64,000 nucleotides of DNA from Desemzia sp045528445 (GCF_045528445.1 NZ_JBGQQU010000011.1:1-64000), one strand, 5' to 3'. Positions 43,811-53,865 are shown, numbered from the stretch's first letter. The notes: generated by a model not told the origin, from the sequence alone. Program-made: numbers and translations.

Positions 43811-43858
43811 TTATTCAGAAGTTCGTGTATTTTTTATTCAGAAGTTCGTGTATTTTTT
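43811..43858. repeat. Tandem 23-24 bp duplication at the end of the permease gene
   Basis: The unit TATTCAGAAGTTCGTGTATT plus a T-run occurs twice in direct succession. The right-hand copy holds the last codons and stop of the permease gene; the left-hand copy lies just past that stop, next to the nox promoter. Confidence 0.85.
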
Positions 43859-44958
43859 TTCAAATTCCGATATTTGTATTCTTTTCTAAGCTTGTACATA
43901 TTGTGAAGATAGCTAATAATAGTTTTGGTCACTGCATAAGTCGGAACAGCTATGATCATTCCCAGCACACCTGATAGATTTCCTGCCACCAATAACAATA
44001 CGATGATGGTCAGTGGATGGATATCTAAGGATTTCCCTATGATATTAGGTGAAACCAGATTGCTTTCAATTTGTTGAATGACCAATACTACTAGAGCTAC
44101 TTTCAAAGCTTGAACAGGTGAGATGGTCAGAGCCAAGACAACGGCTGGAGCAGCACCGATAAATGGTCCAAGATAAGGAATGATATTCGTTACGCCGGCA
44201 ATCAGTCCTAACAGCAATGCATAAGGCTGCCCAACGAGTAAATACCCTAAATAAGTAAAGATACCAATGAATAAACACACTAAAGCTTGTCCACTAATAT
44301 AAGAAGAAATGGTATTGTTCATCTGTCCCATTAAACCAATCATTTCTGTCCGGTACTCAAAAGGTAAAAACCGAGAGATGGCTTGGGGCAATTTACTGCC
44401 ATCACGGAACATATAAAATAACATAATCGGTACGGTAACAATAAAAATCGCTGCATTGGTTACGATACCGACTAGAGAGCCCAAACTTGTGGTGACATTT
44501 GTGATCAAGAAATTCGAAACACTTCTTATCGTCAATCCAAAAGAATCCACGATTTCAGTAACATCAATTTCCTTAAACCACTCTTGCTCTTCTAATTTGG
44601 CTAATTGCATTTCTAAATTATTGACTACTTTTGGCAAGTTCTCCAGTAATTGCCCGATTTGTGTCAGAATGGCTGGAATCAATGTCAAAACCAAAATGAT
44701 TACAATGCTAATAAAAACCAAGAGTACGATAGGAGTAGCGATTTTTCTTTTGATATTGATTTTTTCCAGTAAAGATACAATCGGAGTCAGCAGGTAATAC
44801 AGAAATCCAGCAGTTAGAATCGGCATAAACAGTGTAGCTATAAATGTTGTGACGGGGAAAAATAGGAAGTCGATTTTTGTCATAATAAAAATAATGGTGA
44901 CGACTACCAATAGCCACACTGTCCAGAACATCAACTTAGAATCTTTCATTTTATTCAT
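43834..44958 (-). CDS. AI-2E family transporter (YdbI/YtvI-like permease)
   Basis: The 374-residue polytopic protein has about seven to eight membrane segments and the family motifs in GLIAGVTNIIPYLGPFIGAAPA (about 275-296) and the C-terminal IIGKSLDIHPLTIIVLLLVAGNLSGVLGMIIAVP. Family members export small molecules, or act as sodium-proton antiporters; the substrate here is unknown. Start 44958 follows AGAGGA by 9 nt. The C-terminus ends inside a tandem repeat unit. Confidence 0.88.
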   Translation of the reverse strand: MNKMKDSKLMFWTVWLLVVVTIIFIMTKIDFLFFPVTTFIATLFMPILTAGFLYYLLTPIVSLLEKINIKRKIATPIVLLVFISIVIILVLTLIPAILTQIGQLLENLPKVVNNLEMQLAKLEEQEWFKEIDVTEIVDSFGLTIRSVSNFLITNVTTSLGSLVGIVTNAAIFIVTVPIMLFYMFRDGSKLPQAISRFLPFEYRTEMIGLMGQMNNTISSYISGQALVCLFIGIFTYLGYLLVGQPYALLLGLIAGVTNIIPYLGPFIGAAPAVVLALTISPVQALKVALVVLVIQQIESNLVSPNIIGKSLDIHPLTIIVLLLVAGNLSGVLGMIIAVPTYAVTKTIISYLHNMYKLRKEYKYRNLKKNTRTSE

Positions 44959-44995
44959 ATTTTGCATTCCTCTTTCGCGAAGGGTCATAAATTTT

Positions 44996-46030
44996 TTAAT
45001 TCATTTTTGAGAACAGGTAATTTTCCACTAATTGTTCGGTGGCAACTATCGAGTCATTATGCGTTCTTTCATAGGCGTGGCTAGCATCAATTCCAGCTCC
45101 GATCAAGGCATGTCGTACGTCGGCTCCTGCTTTCATAGCTGCTGAAGCATCGCTTCCATAATAAGGATAAATATCTAATTGGTACGGGATTTGATTTTTT
45201 TCACACAAGTTAGTCAAGTTTTTTCTAAATTCATAGTGATATGGACCGCTCGCATCTTTCACACAAATGGAAACAGAATATTCATCTGTTTGTTGGTCAT
45301 CGCCCATAGCTCCCATATCAACTGCTAAATACTCCACTACTTTATCTGAAATATTGGAGTTGCCGCCATATCCGATTTCTTCATTGTTCGAGATAAAAAA
45401 ATGCGTCGTATACGGCAATTTTCTATTGTCTGTCTTTAATTTCTTCAAGAATTGGATCAAGATTGCTACGCTCACTTTGTCATCTAAGTGACGCGACTTG
45501 ATAAAACCTGTTTCTGTAATTTCGGTACGAGCATCGAAGCTGATAAAGTCTCCGACTGAAATTCCAAGAGCTTTAGTTTCTTCAGCGTTTGTGATTTTTT
45601 CGTCTATTCTAACTTCGATGTTGTCTTGGTTCCTTTCTGCTTCTCCGGCATCTTTATACACATGAACGCTCGTTTGGTGCATCAGGATTGTGCCAGAGTA
45701 AGTAGTATCATTCGCAGTATGAATAGTGCAGTATTCTCCTTCAATAGCATTGAATCGAAATCCACCAATCAAATCGATTTTCAAACGGCCATCTGGTTTG
45801 ATGGCGCGGACCATCGCTCCTAATGTATCTACATGAGCAGTGATGAAGCGTTCTTGTTCCTTGGTTTCGCCCTCTACGGTAACAATTAAACTCCCTTTTC
45901 GATTAATAGTCGGTTGATACCCTGCTTTTACCAAGGTAGATTGGATTGACGCAATGATTTCGTATGTATTGCCTGTTGGAGAAGGAATCGTAGTTAGTTT
46001 TTTAACGACATCAATTGTTTTTTCAGACAT
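44996..46030 (-). CDS. M42 family metallopeptidase (YtoP/PepA-like aminopeptidase)
   Basis: This cytoplasmic di-metal aminopeptidase of 344 residues shows the family's metal ligands and catalytic residues: HVDTLGAMV (about 66), SRHLDDKVS (about 178), NNEEIGYGG (about 211), VDMGAMGDD (about 232) and DASHAYERTH near the C-terminus. The family includes glutamyl aminopeptidase PepA and cellulase-like M42 proteins; YtoP is the nearest layout. It lies 37 bp upstream of the permease in the same direction. Confidence 0.9.
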   Translation of the reverse strand: MSEKTIDVVKKLTTIPSPTGNTYEIIASIQSTLVKAGYQPTINRKGSLIVTVEGETKEQERFITAHVDTLGAMVRAIKPDGRLKIDLIGGFRFNAIEGEYCTIHTANDTTYSGTILMHQTSVHVYKDAGEAERNQDNIEVRIDEKITNAEETKALGISVGDFISFDARTEITETGFIKSRHLDDKVSVAILIQFLKKLKTDNRKLPYTTHFFISNNEEIGYGGNSNISDKVVEYLAVDMGAMGDDQQTDEYSVSICVKDASGPYHYEFRKNLTNLCEKNQIPYQLDIYPYYGSDASAAMKAGADVRHALIGAGIDASHAYERTHNDSIVATEQLVENYLFSKMN

Positions 46031-46175
46031 TTATTTAACTCCATTCTATGTAATTTTTTATAATTTTAGTATAAGCTAAAGAGTTTGAGAATGAAAGGCA
46101 GGTTTTTGTTTTCAAATTTCTTTTCTTTCGCAAAATCAGTTCTGATCATTTTCCATAACCCCTTTTTAAAAACGA

Positions 46176-46213
46176 TAGCAAAAACCCTTCAACATTTGCC
46201 GTTGAAGGGTTTC
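46176..46213 (-). terminator. Terminator of topB
   Basis: AAAACCCTTCAAC and GTTGAAGGGTTT form a 12 bp stem with a 7 nt loop, followed on the minus strand by TTTTTGCT. Confidence 0.85.
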
Positions 46214-46229
46214 CTTACAAGCTGCTTAC

Positions 46230-48359
46230 TTATTTATCCGCTTTTTCGTACGGTTTAAATGTCAACTTATACTCTTCATTTAGTATCAGAGCAGCTGAAA
46301 ATAGTTGTCCATTTTTTTTCTTAAATCCTTTTAATAGTGCAGACTCTCTCTGAGACAGCAGCTTTTTGATGGTAGCCTCAGACAACGTTTTTCCTATAAA
46401 ACGTTTCGGCAAGGTAAATGAACAACCGTTACTGTATCCCTGACAACCATAAAATTTTCCTTTATCCATTATCGATTTCCCGCATACAGGGCATATTCCA
46501 ACTTCTTTTTTTGCAGAGGTCGAAGCGCTTATCTGGTCAGACCAGTCACTCCTTTCCATCACTTCAGCACTTGAAACGATGGTATGATGAATAAATTTTT
46601 GGATATTCGTCAAGAAAGCTTGTTGCGTACCTTCTTCTTTCTTTATTTTCTTTAAATAGGTTTCCCACTTAGCTGTCATCTCAGGGCTGCTTAATAAGGT
46701 ATTTTCCACTGCTTGACAGAGTATGACCCCTTTTGGAGTGATCGTCACATTACTTTTTTGAATATCAATGTAGGTTTGTTTTTTTAGTGTTTCAAGGACG
46801 TTCGCCCTTGTCGCCTCTGTGCCTATTCCTTCAGTCGCTTTTAAAATTTCTTTTTCTTCTTCATTTTCCAACTCTTTGCCACACGTCTTCATTGCTGTGA
46901 TTAAAGTTCCCTCTGTGTATGCTTTTGGCGGAGATGTAAATCCTTCTGTTGTTTTTAATTCAGTATCAACAGATTCTTTTTCTCTCAGCAAAGGCAGCTC
47001 TGTATTCTCTTCCTTCTCTGTTTTCTGGCTCATCGAAAATTCCAGTCTTCGCCAGCCTTTATCCAGTACCGTTTTCCCTTTACTGATAAAAGGCACTCCC
47101 TTAATATCTACAGTAACAACGGTTTCATCATATTGATAATCTGTTTCGAACATGGCTACTGTTCGTTTCAACACCGTAAAGTAAATTTCTTTTTGAATAG
47201 AAGAAAGTTTCGTTAATTCTTTTTGTGTCGGTACTTTTTTTGTGGGAATAATGGCATAGTGTTCTTGTACTTTCGATCCATCAACATAACGCTTGCGTTT
47301 GCTTTTATTAGGCTGATCAATAGCGTAGTTTAGTACACTTTGATAGCCTTCCAATCTGTCAAGCAGATAATAGAACTCTGAATCTGTAATATGCCGGCAA
47401 TCACTTCGAGGATAACTCAGTAATTTAGCCTCATAAAGTGACTGTACATGTTTTAACGTGTCTGAAGGGCTCACTTTATATTTCTTATTGACAAGACTCT
47501 GTAAGTCGCTTAAAGAAAATAAATATGGCGACGGCTGTGAGATTCTTTTTGTTTTTACCTCCGTGATCGTACCTGGATTATTAGCTAGTAATAGATGCGT
47601 TTGTATCAATTCTTGCAATTCTTTTTTTGTTTGAAATTTTTTAGTATATTTGGCTTTAAAGGTTCCATTTTCAGTAGTTACCATAGCGTGTAATTCATAA
47701 AAAGGTTGAGGAACAAACGTGTCAATTTCTTTTTGACGATTATAAATCATATACAAGGTTGGTGTTTGAACACGTCCTACACTAAATACCCCTTCGTTAA
47801 TACCTTTTTTCTGTAGCGATAACGTATACAGGCGAGATAAATTAATGCCCACTAACCAATCGCTGATTTGTCTAGTTTGTGCTTCAATATAAGCAGAATA
47901 AAAGTCTCTCCCTTCTCTTAGAGCATTAAACCCTTTTTGGATTTCATCTGCTTCCAAAGAATTAATCCATAATCGCTTGATTTCTTTATTCTCCACTTTT
48001 GCTTGATGGATAATTGATCTCGCAATATTTTCCCCTTCTCGATCGCTATCGGTTGCTATAACAATTTGGTCAGCGTCTTTTAATAACTTTTTTACTACTT
48101 GAAATTGCTTGGTTTTTCCTCGGCCTACTTTGAATTTAAATTGTTCTGGGATGATAGGCAATTCTCTCATATCCCATTTTTTCCATTTTTCTTTGTATTC
48201 ATCAGGAGCAGCCAATTCCACCAGATGCCCAAATCCCCATGTGATAATATCAGTGGATGAGTGCAACACGATATAGCCGTCTTTTTTGGAGTATTTGCCA
48301 AATGACTCAGCATAGGCTTGTGCTTGTGAAGGTTTCTCTGCTAAAATAACACGTTTCAT
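46230..48359 (-). CDS. topB: DNA topoisomerase III
   Basis: This type IA topoisomerase relaxes and decatenates DNA through a single-strand break. The Toprim domain opens the protein (RVILAEKPSQAQAYAESFG; DSDREGENIAR near 105). The catalytic tyrosine lies in LLSYPRSDCRHI near 315, and SVGRVQTPTLYMIY is typical. A C-terminal cysteine module (CPVCGKSIM...YGCQGYSNGC) is present. The start ATG at 48359 follows AAGGA by 11 nt; a GTG three codons upstream is too close to it. The 709-residue length is normal for chromosomal enzymes of Firmicutes. Confidence 0.95.
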   Translation of the reverse strand: MKRVILAEKPSQAQAYAESFGKYSKKDGYIVLHSSTDIITWGFGHLVELAAPDEYKEKWKKWDMRELPIIPEQFKFKVGRGKTKQFQVVKKLLKDADQIVIATDSDREGENIARSIIHQAKVENKEIKRLWINSLEADEIQKGFNALREGRDFYSAYIEAQTRQISDWLVGINLSRLYTLSLQKKGINEGVFSVGRVQTPTLYMIYNRQKEIDTFVPQPFYELHAMVTTENGTFKAKYTKKFQTKKELQELIQTHLLLANNPGTITEVKTKRISQPSPYLFSLSDLQSLVNKKYKVSPSDTLKHVQSLYEAKLLSYPRSDCRHITDSEFYYLLDRLEGYQSVLNYAIDQPNKSKRKRYVDGSKVQEHYAIIPTKKVPTQKELTKLSSIQKEIYFTVLKRTVAMFETDYQYDETVVTVDIKGVPFISKGKTVLDKGWRRLEFSMSQKTEKEENTELPLLREKESVDTELKTTEGFTSPPKAYTEGTLITAMKTCGKELENEEEKEILKATEGIGTEATRANVLETLKKQTYIDIQKSNVTITPKGVILCQAVENTLLSSPEMTAKWETYLKKIKKEEGTQQAFLTNIQKFIHHTIVSSAEVMERSDWSDQISASTSAKKEVGICPVCGKSIMDKGKFYGCQGYSNGCSFTLPKRFIGKTLSEATIKKLLSQRESALLKGFKKKNGQLFSAALILNEEYKLTFKPYEKADK

Positions 48360-48643
48360 ACTTTTCACATTCCTTAATTCTCTATTTTAATAAATGATTT
48401 TTCCTTCATTTTTTTAGACTTCACTTTACCAACTTGAAAATTCTTTTCTAAGTATATAGTACACTTTTTTTACTTTATTTTTGTAAATTCTATCGACATT
48501 TAAAATGAATATCCCTTTTTTCAAAAAAATTGAAAGCAGCTACACTATTTTTTATATAGACCTGTACCAGTTTTTTGAATTGTTCTTTTTTTCTGATTGT
48601 GTTACTCTAATTAACAACTAATAAGAAAACGGGGCTGATAAAA

Positions 48644-49093
48644 ATGAAGTTCGAATGGACGACTGATCTTGAATCTATTACATATACGGATGCATTATCC
48701 ATCCGTAAGAAAGTTTTCGTTGAAGAACAAAAGGTACCAATGGACTTAGAAATTGATGAATTAGAAGATAAGACACTTCATGTTGTGGGCTACTCTAATC
48801 ACGTTGCAGTTGCTACAGCTCGGATGTATGAAAAATCTCCAAAGACTTATAAAATACAGCGCGTTGCAGTAGACTCAGATTTGCGCGGACAGCAATTAGG
48901 CGCTCAATTAATGCACGAAGTAGGACGCTATGCTGCTCAATTGGGTGGAGAAGCTATGGTACTTGATGCACAAGACTATGCTATACCATTTTATGAAAAG
49001 ATCGGATTCCAAATCACGGACAGTGAAGGTTTTATGGATGCGGGAATTCCCCACCATTCAATGAAAAAAGAACTACACCCATCAGAAATTTAA
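48644..49093 (+). CDS. GNAT family N-acetyltransferase
   Basis: This 149-residue protein is a single GNAT domain. The acetyl-CoA site reads QRVAVDSDLRGQQLGAQLM (about 73-91), with a QxxGxQ/A-type loop, and the C-terminal YEKIGFQ motif is present. N-terminal residues (YTDALSIRKKVFVEEQKVP) match the ElaA/YjcF branch. The substrate is unknown. It stands alone, divergent from topB, and shares a bidirectional terminator with mgtE. Confidence 0.9.
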   Translation: MKFEWTTDLESITYTDALSIRKKVFVEEQKVPMDLEIDELEDKTLHVVGYSNHVAVATARMYEKSPKTYKIQRVAVDSDLRGQQLGAQLMHEVGRYAAQLGGEAMVLDAQDYAIPFYEKIGFQITDSEGFMDAGIPHHSMKKELHPSEI

Positions 49094-49114
49094 AGATGAC
49101 GGGGAATTTTTATA

Positions 49115-49176
49115 TTGTAAAACCACCACAAAGGTCGAGCTACAACAGCTCCACCCTTTGTGGTGGTTTTTAATTA
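49115..49176. terminator. Bidirectional terminator between the GNAT gene and mgtE
   Basis: AAAACCACCACAAAGG and its complement CCTTTGTGGTGGTTTT form a 16 bp stem with an apical GAGCT/AGCTC hairpin; T-runs flank both sides. Confidence 0.92.
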
Positions 49177-49181
49177 GCGGA

Positions 49182-50543
49182 TCAGAGAAAATTTAAAAAA
49201 TAAGCGGCAATATTAAAATAAATAAATACACTGGTCAAATCACTTAATGTCGTTATAAACGGACCACTCGCTACTGCCGGATCAAATCCCAACTTATCCA
49301 TCAATACTGGAATCAGGCTTCCTGCTAGATTGGCGATAGTGATTGCAAACAGCATTGCTACTCCAATAACCAGGCCTAGCACAAAGTTTGATTGCCAAAT
49401 ACCGATCAATAAGAAAACAGTGATTCCGGTCACGAGTCCAGTAATGAGTCCTGAAGAAAGTTCTCCCCAAATCATCCGGCCAATTTTGTTTTGTCGATCT
49501 TCTTTTTCAGCCAATCTGCGAACAGCTACAGCCAATGATTGCGTTCCTGCATTCCCTGCAGTCCCAGTAATCAATGAAATAAAAACGGCTAAAATACTTG
49601 CTTTGCTGACCATAATCTCATAATTGCTGATAAGCGTTGAAGTTCCCATTCCTAAAAATAATAAGGTCACTAACCATGGCAAGCGTTTAGAAGCTACTAT
49701 AAAGGGATTTTCTGATTTTTCATCTACGTCTACCCCAGCCAAACCAGAGTAGTCACTGGTTGCTTCTTCATCAATAACATCAATAATATCATCAACCGTG
49801 ATGATTCCCACTAAGCGATCCACTAAATCGATAACAGGAACCGCTAAGAAGTCATAGTCACGAATAGCGTGTGCTACTTCTTCTTGATGATCTGTTACCG
49901 TTACAGATTTCAAGCGGGTTCCCATGACATTTCCAACGAGCTCGTCATCTTTACGTGTAATCAAATCTCTTAAAGAAAGTACTCCAACCAGCTGTCTTTT
50001 TGCATTTGTCACATATAAATAATAAATGGTTTCGGCTTCTTCTGCTTGTCGCTTAACCTCTACTAAGGCTTCTTTGATCGTTTGATTTGCTGAAATGGAT
50101 ACAAATTCAGTCGTCATAATCGATCCAGCTGTATTGTCTTCATAAACTAATAAATCACTAATTTCTTCCGCCTCATCAAGAGGCATCAAGTCTAGAAATT
50201 CTTTTTGTTGTTTTTGCTCCAGCTGATTTAGAATATCAACGGCGTTATCCGTGTACATCTCACTTAACATATCCGCAGCATATTGGATATTCATTTCTTG
50301 CAAATAATCTTCGATAAACTCTTCATCTTCCTCTATGGTATCAAATAAATCCGCCATTTCCTCAGGAGAAAGAAAATTATACATCCGTTTTCTTTCTTCT
50401 TCTTCTAAGGATAAATAAAATTGGCCTTGATCATAAGTATGCAGTGAAAGAAAATACCTTCTAAAATTATTGATATCGCCGTCTGCTAAATACTGTTTTA
50501 AAAATTGTAATTTATCCTCTAATCTTTCAGGGGTTTCTTTCAC
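49182..50543 (-). CDS. mgtE: Magnesium transporter MgtE
   Basis: MgtE is a dimeric Mg2+ channel gated by cytoplasmic magnesium. The 453-residue protein has the N-terminal helical domain (about 1-130) and two CBS domains (about 130-255). Five membrane segments follow, the first ending in MGMGTSTLISNYE-like sequence; GTAGNAGTQSLAVAVR near 325 is the family signature. The start is GTG at 50543 after AAAGGAAG. It is downstream of the pseudouridine synthase gene. No magnesium leader element was recognised. Confidence 0.95.
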   Translation of the reverse strand: MKETPERLEDKLQFLKQYLADGDINNFRRYFLSLHTYDQGQFYLSLEEEERKRMYNFLSPEEMADLFDTIEEDEEFIEDYLQEMNIQYAADMLSEMYTDNAVDILNQLEQKQQKEFLDLMPLDEAEEISDLLVYEDNTAGSIMTTEFVSISANQTIKEALVEVKRQAEEAETIYYLYVTNAKRQLVGVLSLRDLITRKDDELVGNVMGTRLKSVTVTDHQEEVAHAIRDYDFLAVPVIDLVDRLVGIITVDDIIDVIDEEATSDYSGLAGVDVDEKSENPFIVASKRLPWLVTLLFLGMGTSTLISNYEIMVSKASILAVFISLITGTAGNAGTQSLAVAVRRLAEKEDRQNKIGRMIWGELSSGLITGLVTGITVFLLIGIWQSNFVLGLVIGVAMLFAITIANLAGSLIPVLMDKLGFDPAVASGPFITTLSDLTSVFIYFNIAAYFLNFL

Positions 50544-50558
50544 TTTGTTTCTTCCTTT

Positions 50559-51464
50559 CTACGAGGTGATGCCATGAATCTGTTGTAATCTCCAGTTTTG
50601 AATATCTTTAGGGTAGTCTGCTATCAGAACAATTCTTTCTTTTAAGAACGGATGATAAAAAGACAGCTCTCGACAATGCAGAGCTTGCCTTTGAACACAC
50701 TTATTTTCTTTTCCTCCGTATAATGAATCCCCCATCAATGGAAAACCTACTGAACTAAAATGGACTCTAATTTGATGTGTACGTCCTGTATGCAGTTGGA
50801 TGTCAACTAAAGTATTTTTTTCAAATTCTTCCTTTACCCAATACTCCGTTAAAGCTGGTTTGCCACTTTCATGGACTCTCCGTGTAATAATAGAATCACT
50901 TGTACGGGCGATTGGTGCGTCTATATGTCCATGCTGCTTTTTTAAGTGCCCAGATATGATGGCAGTATATTTTTTTATGACTCGTTTATCTCTCAGCTCT
51001 TGATCAATCAGTGCATGAGCGTAGCGATGTTTAGCGAAAAACATCAAACCTGATGTATCGCGATCCAACCGTGAAACGATATGAATCACTTTATTCGGGT
51101 ATTCTTTTTGATTAAAATATCCTTTTACTCGATTAGCCATGGTATCTTTTGGATGGACGTTCGAAGGAATAGAAGCTACTCCTGCTGGTTTATTGACAAT
51201 CAAAAAGTGATCGTCTTCAAACGCGATATCTATTGGCAGATCCGAGGGTTCGATATTAGGCGTTCCTTCATCATCCGGAACGGTGATTTGTATATGATCA
51301 TTAAATGACAGCTTATAAATAGACTTTGTTTCTTTCTGATTGACTTCTATTTTGCCGCCTTGAAATTTCACTTGAGCCAACAAGCCTTTAGAAACACCTT
51401 GCTGTTTTAAAAAAGTTTTTACTTGCATCGGTTCTTTTTCTTTGTATTGCCAACTAAACATCAT
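50559..51464 (-). CDS. RluA-family RNA pseudouridine synthase
   Basis: This enzyme isomerises uridine to pseudouridine in rRNA or tRNA. The catalytic aspartate lies in VSRLDRDTSGLM (about 133), after the entry motif DDHFLIVNKPAGVAS, and HTGRTHQIRVH occurs near 215. The 301-residue length and layout match the YjbO branch of the RluD family in B. subtilis; the target site is unknown. It overlaps nadK by 11 bp in the conserved order relQ-nadK-rluD-mgtE. Confidence 0.94.
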   Translation of the reverse strand: MMFSWQYKEKEPMQVKTFLKQQGVSKGLLAQVKFQGGKIEVNQKETKSIYKLSFNDHIQITVPDDEGTPNIEPSDLPIDIAFEDDHFLIVNKPAGVASIPSNVHPKDTMANRVKGYFNQKEYPNKVIHIVSRLDRDTSGLMFFAKHRYAHALIDQELRDKRVIKKYTAIISGHLKKQHGHIDAPIARTSDSIITRRVHESGKPALTEYWVKEEFEKNTLVDIQLHTGRTHQIRVHFSSVGFPLMGDSLYGGKENKCVQRQALHCRELSFYHPFLKERIVLIADYPKDIQNWRLQQIHGITS

Positions 51465-52266
51465 ACTTTTGTTTCGCTCCTAAAAATCCTGCTTCTACGC
51501 GGTTCCAAAAATGGGTATGGCGGTAGCGTGCAAAATGTATTCTTTCTTCAGCCACACGATAAGACAATTCTACGATGTTTTTCTCTGAAGAGGTGAGGTG
51601 ATCAATCGTTAACACAAATCCTTCAGAAGTTACTGGTTTTAACGTCAACCATTCATCTGTAGGGATAATCATCGGTGAACTTAATGTGCGAAATACGCGA
51701 TTGTTTATCGAAGCTATTTCTGCGATTTGGATAGCATTGATTCTGGGATGAATAACAGCTCCCCCAACAGATTTATTGTATCCAGTCGATCCTGTAGGTG
51801 TTGAAACACACATTCCGTCACCTCTAAAACGTTCAAAAAATTCATCCTTAATATAAACATCACAGACCATCGTACCATCAACACGCTTAATGGCAGATTC
51901 ATTCAATGCTAAAAAGTGAGAAGGTTCTTTACGGCTTTGGTAAGTTGCGGACACATCTAGTAAAGGATAGCTCACACTTTCACCTTTATCTCTGATCAAA
52001 CTTTCCACAAGTTCTTTGATTTCAAAGTCTCGCCAATCCGTATAGAACCCTAAGTGTCCAGTATGCACCCCTACAAATCGAACTTGATTCAACATATGGG
52101 CATAGCGGTGAAAAGCAGACAACAATGTCCCATCTCCTCCTACTGTTACGACTACATCTGGATTTTTATTGTCTAATTTCAAACCAGCTTTTAAAGCTAA
52201 TTCACGAAATTGTTTTACTAATGCAACTGATTTTTCACTCTCATTACTTACAATCCCTATATTCAC
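51454..52266 (-). CDS. nadK: NAD kinase
   Basis: NadK phosphorylates NAD to NADP. The GGDGTLL motif is near residue 42, with TPTGSTGYNKSVGGAVIHP near 150 and ALNESAIKR near 115 as further family marks. The start is set at GTG 52266 because AAGGAGG lies exactly 6 nt upstream; an upstream ATG in frame reads through that site and adds seven residues. The length is 270 residues. Confidence 0.96.
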   Translation of the reverse strand: MNIGIVSNESEKSVALVKQFRELALKAGLKLDNKNPDVVVTVGGDGTLLSAFHRYAHMLNQVRFVGVHTGHLGFYTDWRDFEIKELVESLIRDKGESVSYPLLDVSATYQSRKEPSHFLALNESAIKRVDGTMVCDVYIKDEFFERFRGDGMCVSTPTGSTGYNKSVGGAVIHPRINAIQIAEIASINNRVFRTLSSPMIIPTDEWLTLKPVTSEGFVLTIDHLTSSEKNIVELSYRVAEERIHFARYRHTHFWNRVEAGFLGAKQKYDV

Positions 52267-52335
52267 AGTTGACCTCCTTATGTCCAATTATTTTGTGACT
52301 GTCGGTGCTTATCCTATAAGAATTTCAGACACATT

Positions 52336-52923
52336 TTATCGTATTTCTTCTCTGATTTGCGACATCTCTTCATCCAATCTGAATGCTGCTTCAGCTGCTC
52401 TTTCAAGACGAGATCTAAGCTCTTCAGGTAAATCATCTTGGTATTTATAGTTTAACGAATGCTCAATAGTCGCCCAAAAATTCATCGCCAACGTTCGAAT
52501 TTGGATTTCCACTAAGATGTTTTTTTCCCCATCTATCAACTGAACAGGATACTCTATAATAATATGATACGAGCGGTAGCCGCTATCTTTTTTGTGTAAA
52601 ATATAATCTTTTTCTTCTATAATCGTCATATCTTTTCGTTTTTGAATCAACGCTACTATATCGTGAATATCGTCTACAAATTGGCACATTATACGCAATC
52701 CAGCAATGTCTTGCATTTCATTTTCTAAATTTTCAAACGAAATGTTCCGCAATTCCATTTTACCTAAAATACTGTCAACTGGTTTGACCCTGCCAGTGAC
52801 AAATTCTATTGGATTATGCATATTTTCTGCATGGTATTGTCTCCGCAATCCTCTTAGTTTCACTTTCAACTCTTCTACAGCTTGTGAATAAGGAGATAAA
52901 AATTCAGTCCAATTTTCAATCAT
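52336..52923 (-). CDS. relQ: Small alarmone synthetase RelQ (YjbM, GTP pyrophosphokinase)
   Basis: RelQ makes (p)ppGpp from ATP and GTP or GDP and adjusts growth under stress. The synthetase core is present: VTGRVKPVDSILGKM (about 44-58), DIAGLRIMCQFVDDI near 72, KDSGYRSYHIIIEYP near 112 and EIQIRTLAMNFWATIEHSLNYK near 137. No hydrolase or regulatory domain is attached, and 195 residues is the usual length. It is the first gene of the relQ-nadK-rluD-mgtE operon and is divergent from the CYTH gene. Confidence 0.95.
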   Translation of the reverse strand: MIENWTEFLSPYSQAVEELKVKLRGLRRQYHAENMHNPIEFVTGRVKPVDSILGKMELRNISFENLENEMQDIAGLRIMCQFVDDIHDIVALIQKRKDMTIIEEKDYILHKKDSGYRSYHIIIEYPVQLIDGEKNILVEIQIRTLAMNFWATIEHSLNYKYQDDLPEELRSRLERAAEAAFRLDEEMSQIREEIR

Positions 52924-53087
52924 AGCAACAACCTTCTTTATCGTTCTTGTCTTTTAAGCTTTCATAAGCTTCCAATAATATTAGTTTACCATATTTTGAA
53001 TTAAAGAAGAAACTTCGCGTAGCCTTATTCTATGTTAAACTAATTTAGATAGCAAAACCTGACTAGAGATATGAAGGAGAGTTTATA

Positions 53088-53666
53088 ATGAGCGAAGAAC
53101 TAGAAATTGAATTTAAAAATCTATTGACTGAAACTGAATATTTATCTTTACTCCATTCGCTAGGAGCCAAACAATCCGATTTTTTCACTCAAGAAAATTA
53201 TTATTTTGATACTCCTACTGAGGCATTGAAAACTTTGAATGCCGGACTTAGAATACGGATTTTACCGTTTGCAGCAGAATTGACGTTAAAGACTCCCTAT
53301 GGACTTCACTTATTGGAAACCACAGATAACTTAACACTCGCTGAAGCTTCTCATCACATCACCAACCACACGATCAAAGCAGATGGAGCTGTAGGAACTA
53401 AGCTTTCTGAATTAGGAGTGGGCGTGAACGATCTCTATTGCTTTGGTTCTTTAAAGACTGTCCGATTTGAAAAAAAAGTTCCTGAAGGATTGATCGTCTT
53501 GGACAAAAGTTCGTATGTTGGCAAAACTGACTATGAATTGGAGTATGAAGCACCTGATCATGAAAGCGGAATAGCCTTTTTTAATGCCTTTTTAACCAAG
53601 AATCACCTTTCGAGAAGAATCGGAAAAAACAAAATAGCTCGTATGAAAGATGCCTTAAATAATTAA
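53088..53666 (+). CDS. CYTH-domain protein (YjbK-like)
   Basis: CYTH proteins form a tunnel that binds triphosphates; many are inorganic triphosphatases or thiamine triphosphatases. The ExExK signature is at residues 6-10 (EIEFK), and repeated acidic and basic residues of the tunnel recur (RIRILPFAAELTLKTP; ELEYEAPD). The 192-residue length fits YjbK. GAAGGAG precedes the ATG. The substrate here is unknown, but the fixed divergent position next to relQ in Bacilli hints at nucleotide-linked signalling. Confidence 0.88.
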   Translation: MSEELEIEFKNLLTETEYLSLLHSLGAKQSDFFTQENYYFDTPTEALKTLNAGLRIRILPFAAELTLKTPYGLHLLETTDNLTLAEASHHITNHTIKADGAVGTKLSELGVGVNDLYCFGSLKTVRFEKKVPEGLIVLDKSSYVGKTDYELEYEAPDHESGIAFFNAFLTKNHLSRRIGKNKIARMKDALNN

Positions 53667-53865
53667 TTGTCAAAACTTGTGACTTCATCAAAGCATTGGT
53701 ATATCGGTACTTTACCAATAATTGTGGCAAGTTTGTTACAAGGCTGACAACTTTTTTCAAAAATCAGTTCAGTCAATTACTATTTTTCTTCTATTTTTGA
53801 TAAAGTGTCTATGTTGCCACAAAGAGTAGGCACAAACAAAAATATAAAATGTAAGGTGAAGATGA

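Noticed and set aside
49182..50600. Magnesium-sensing leader (M-box) for mgtE
   Set aside because: mgtE starts 15 bp after the pseudouridine synthase gene, leaving no room for such a leader.
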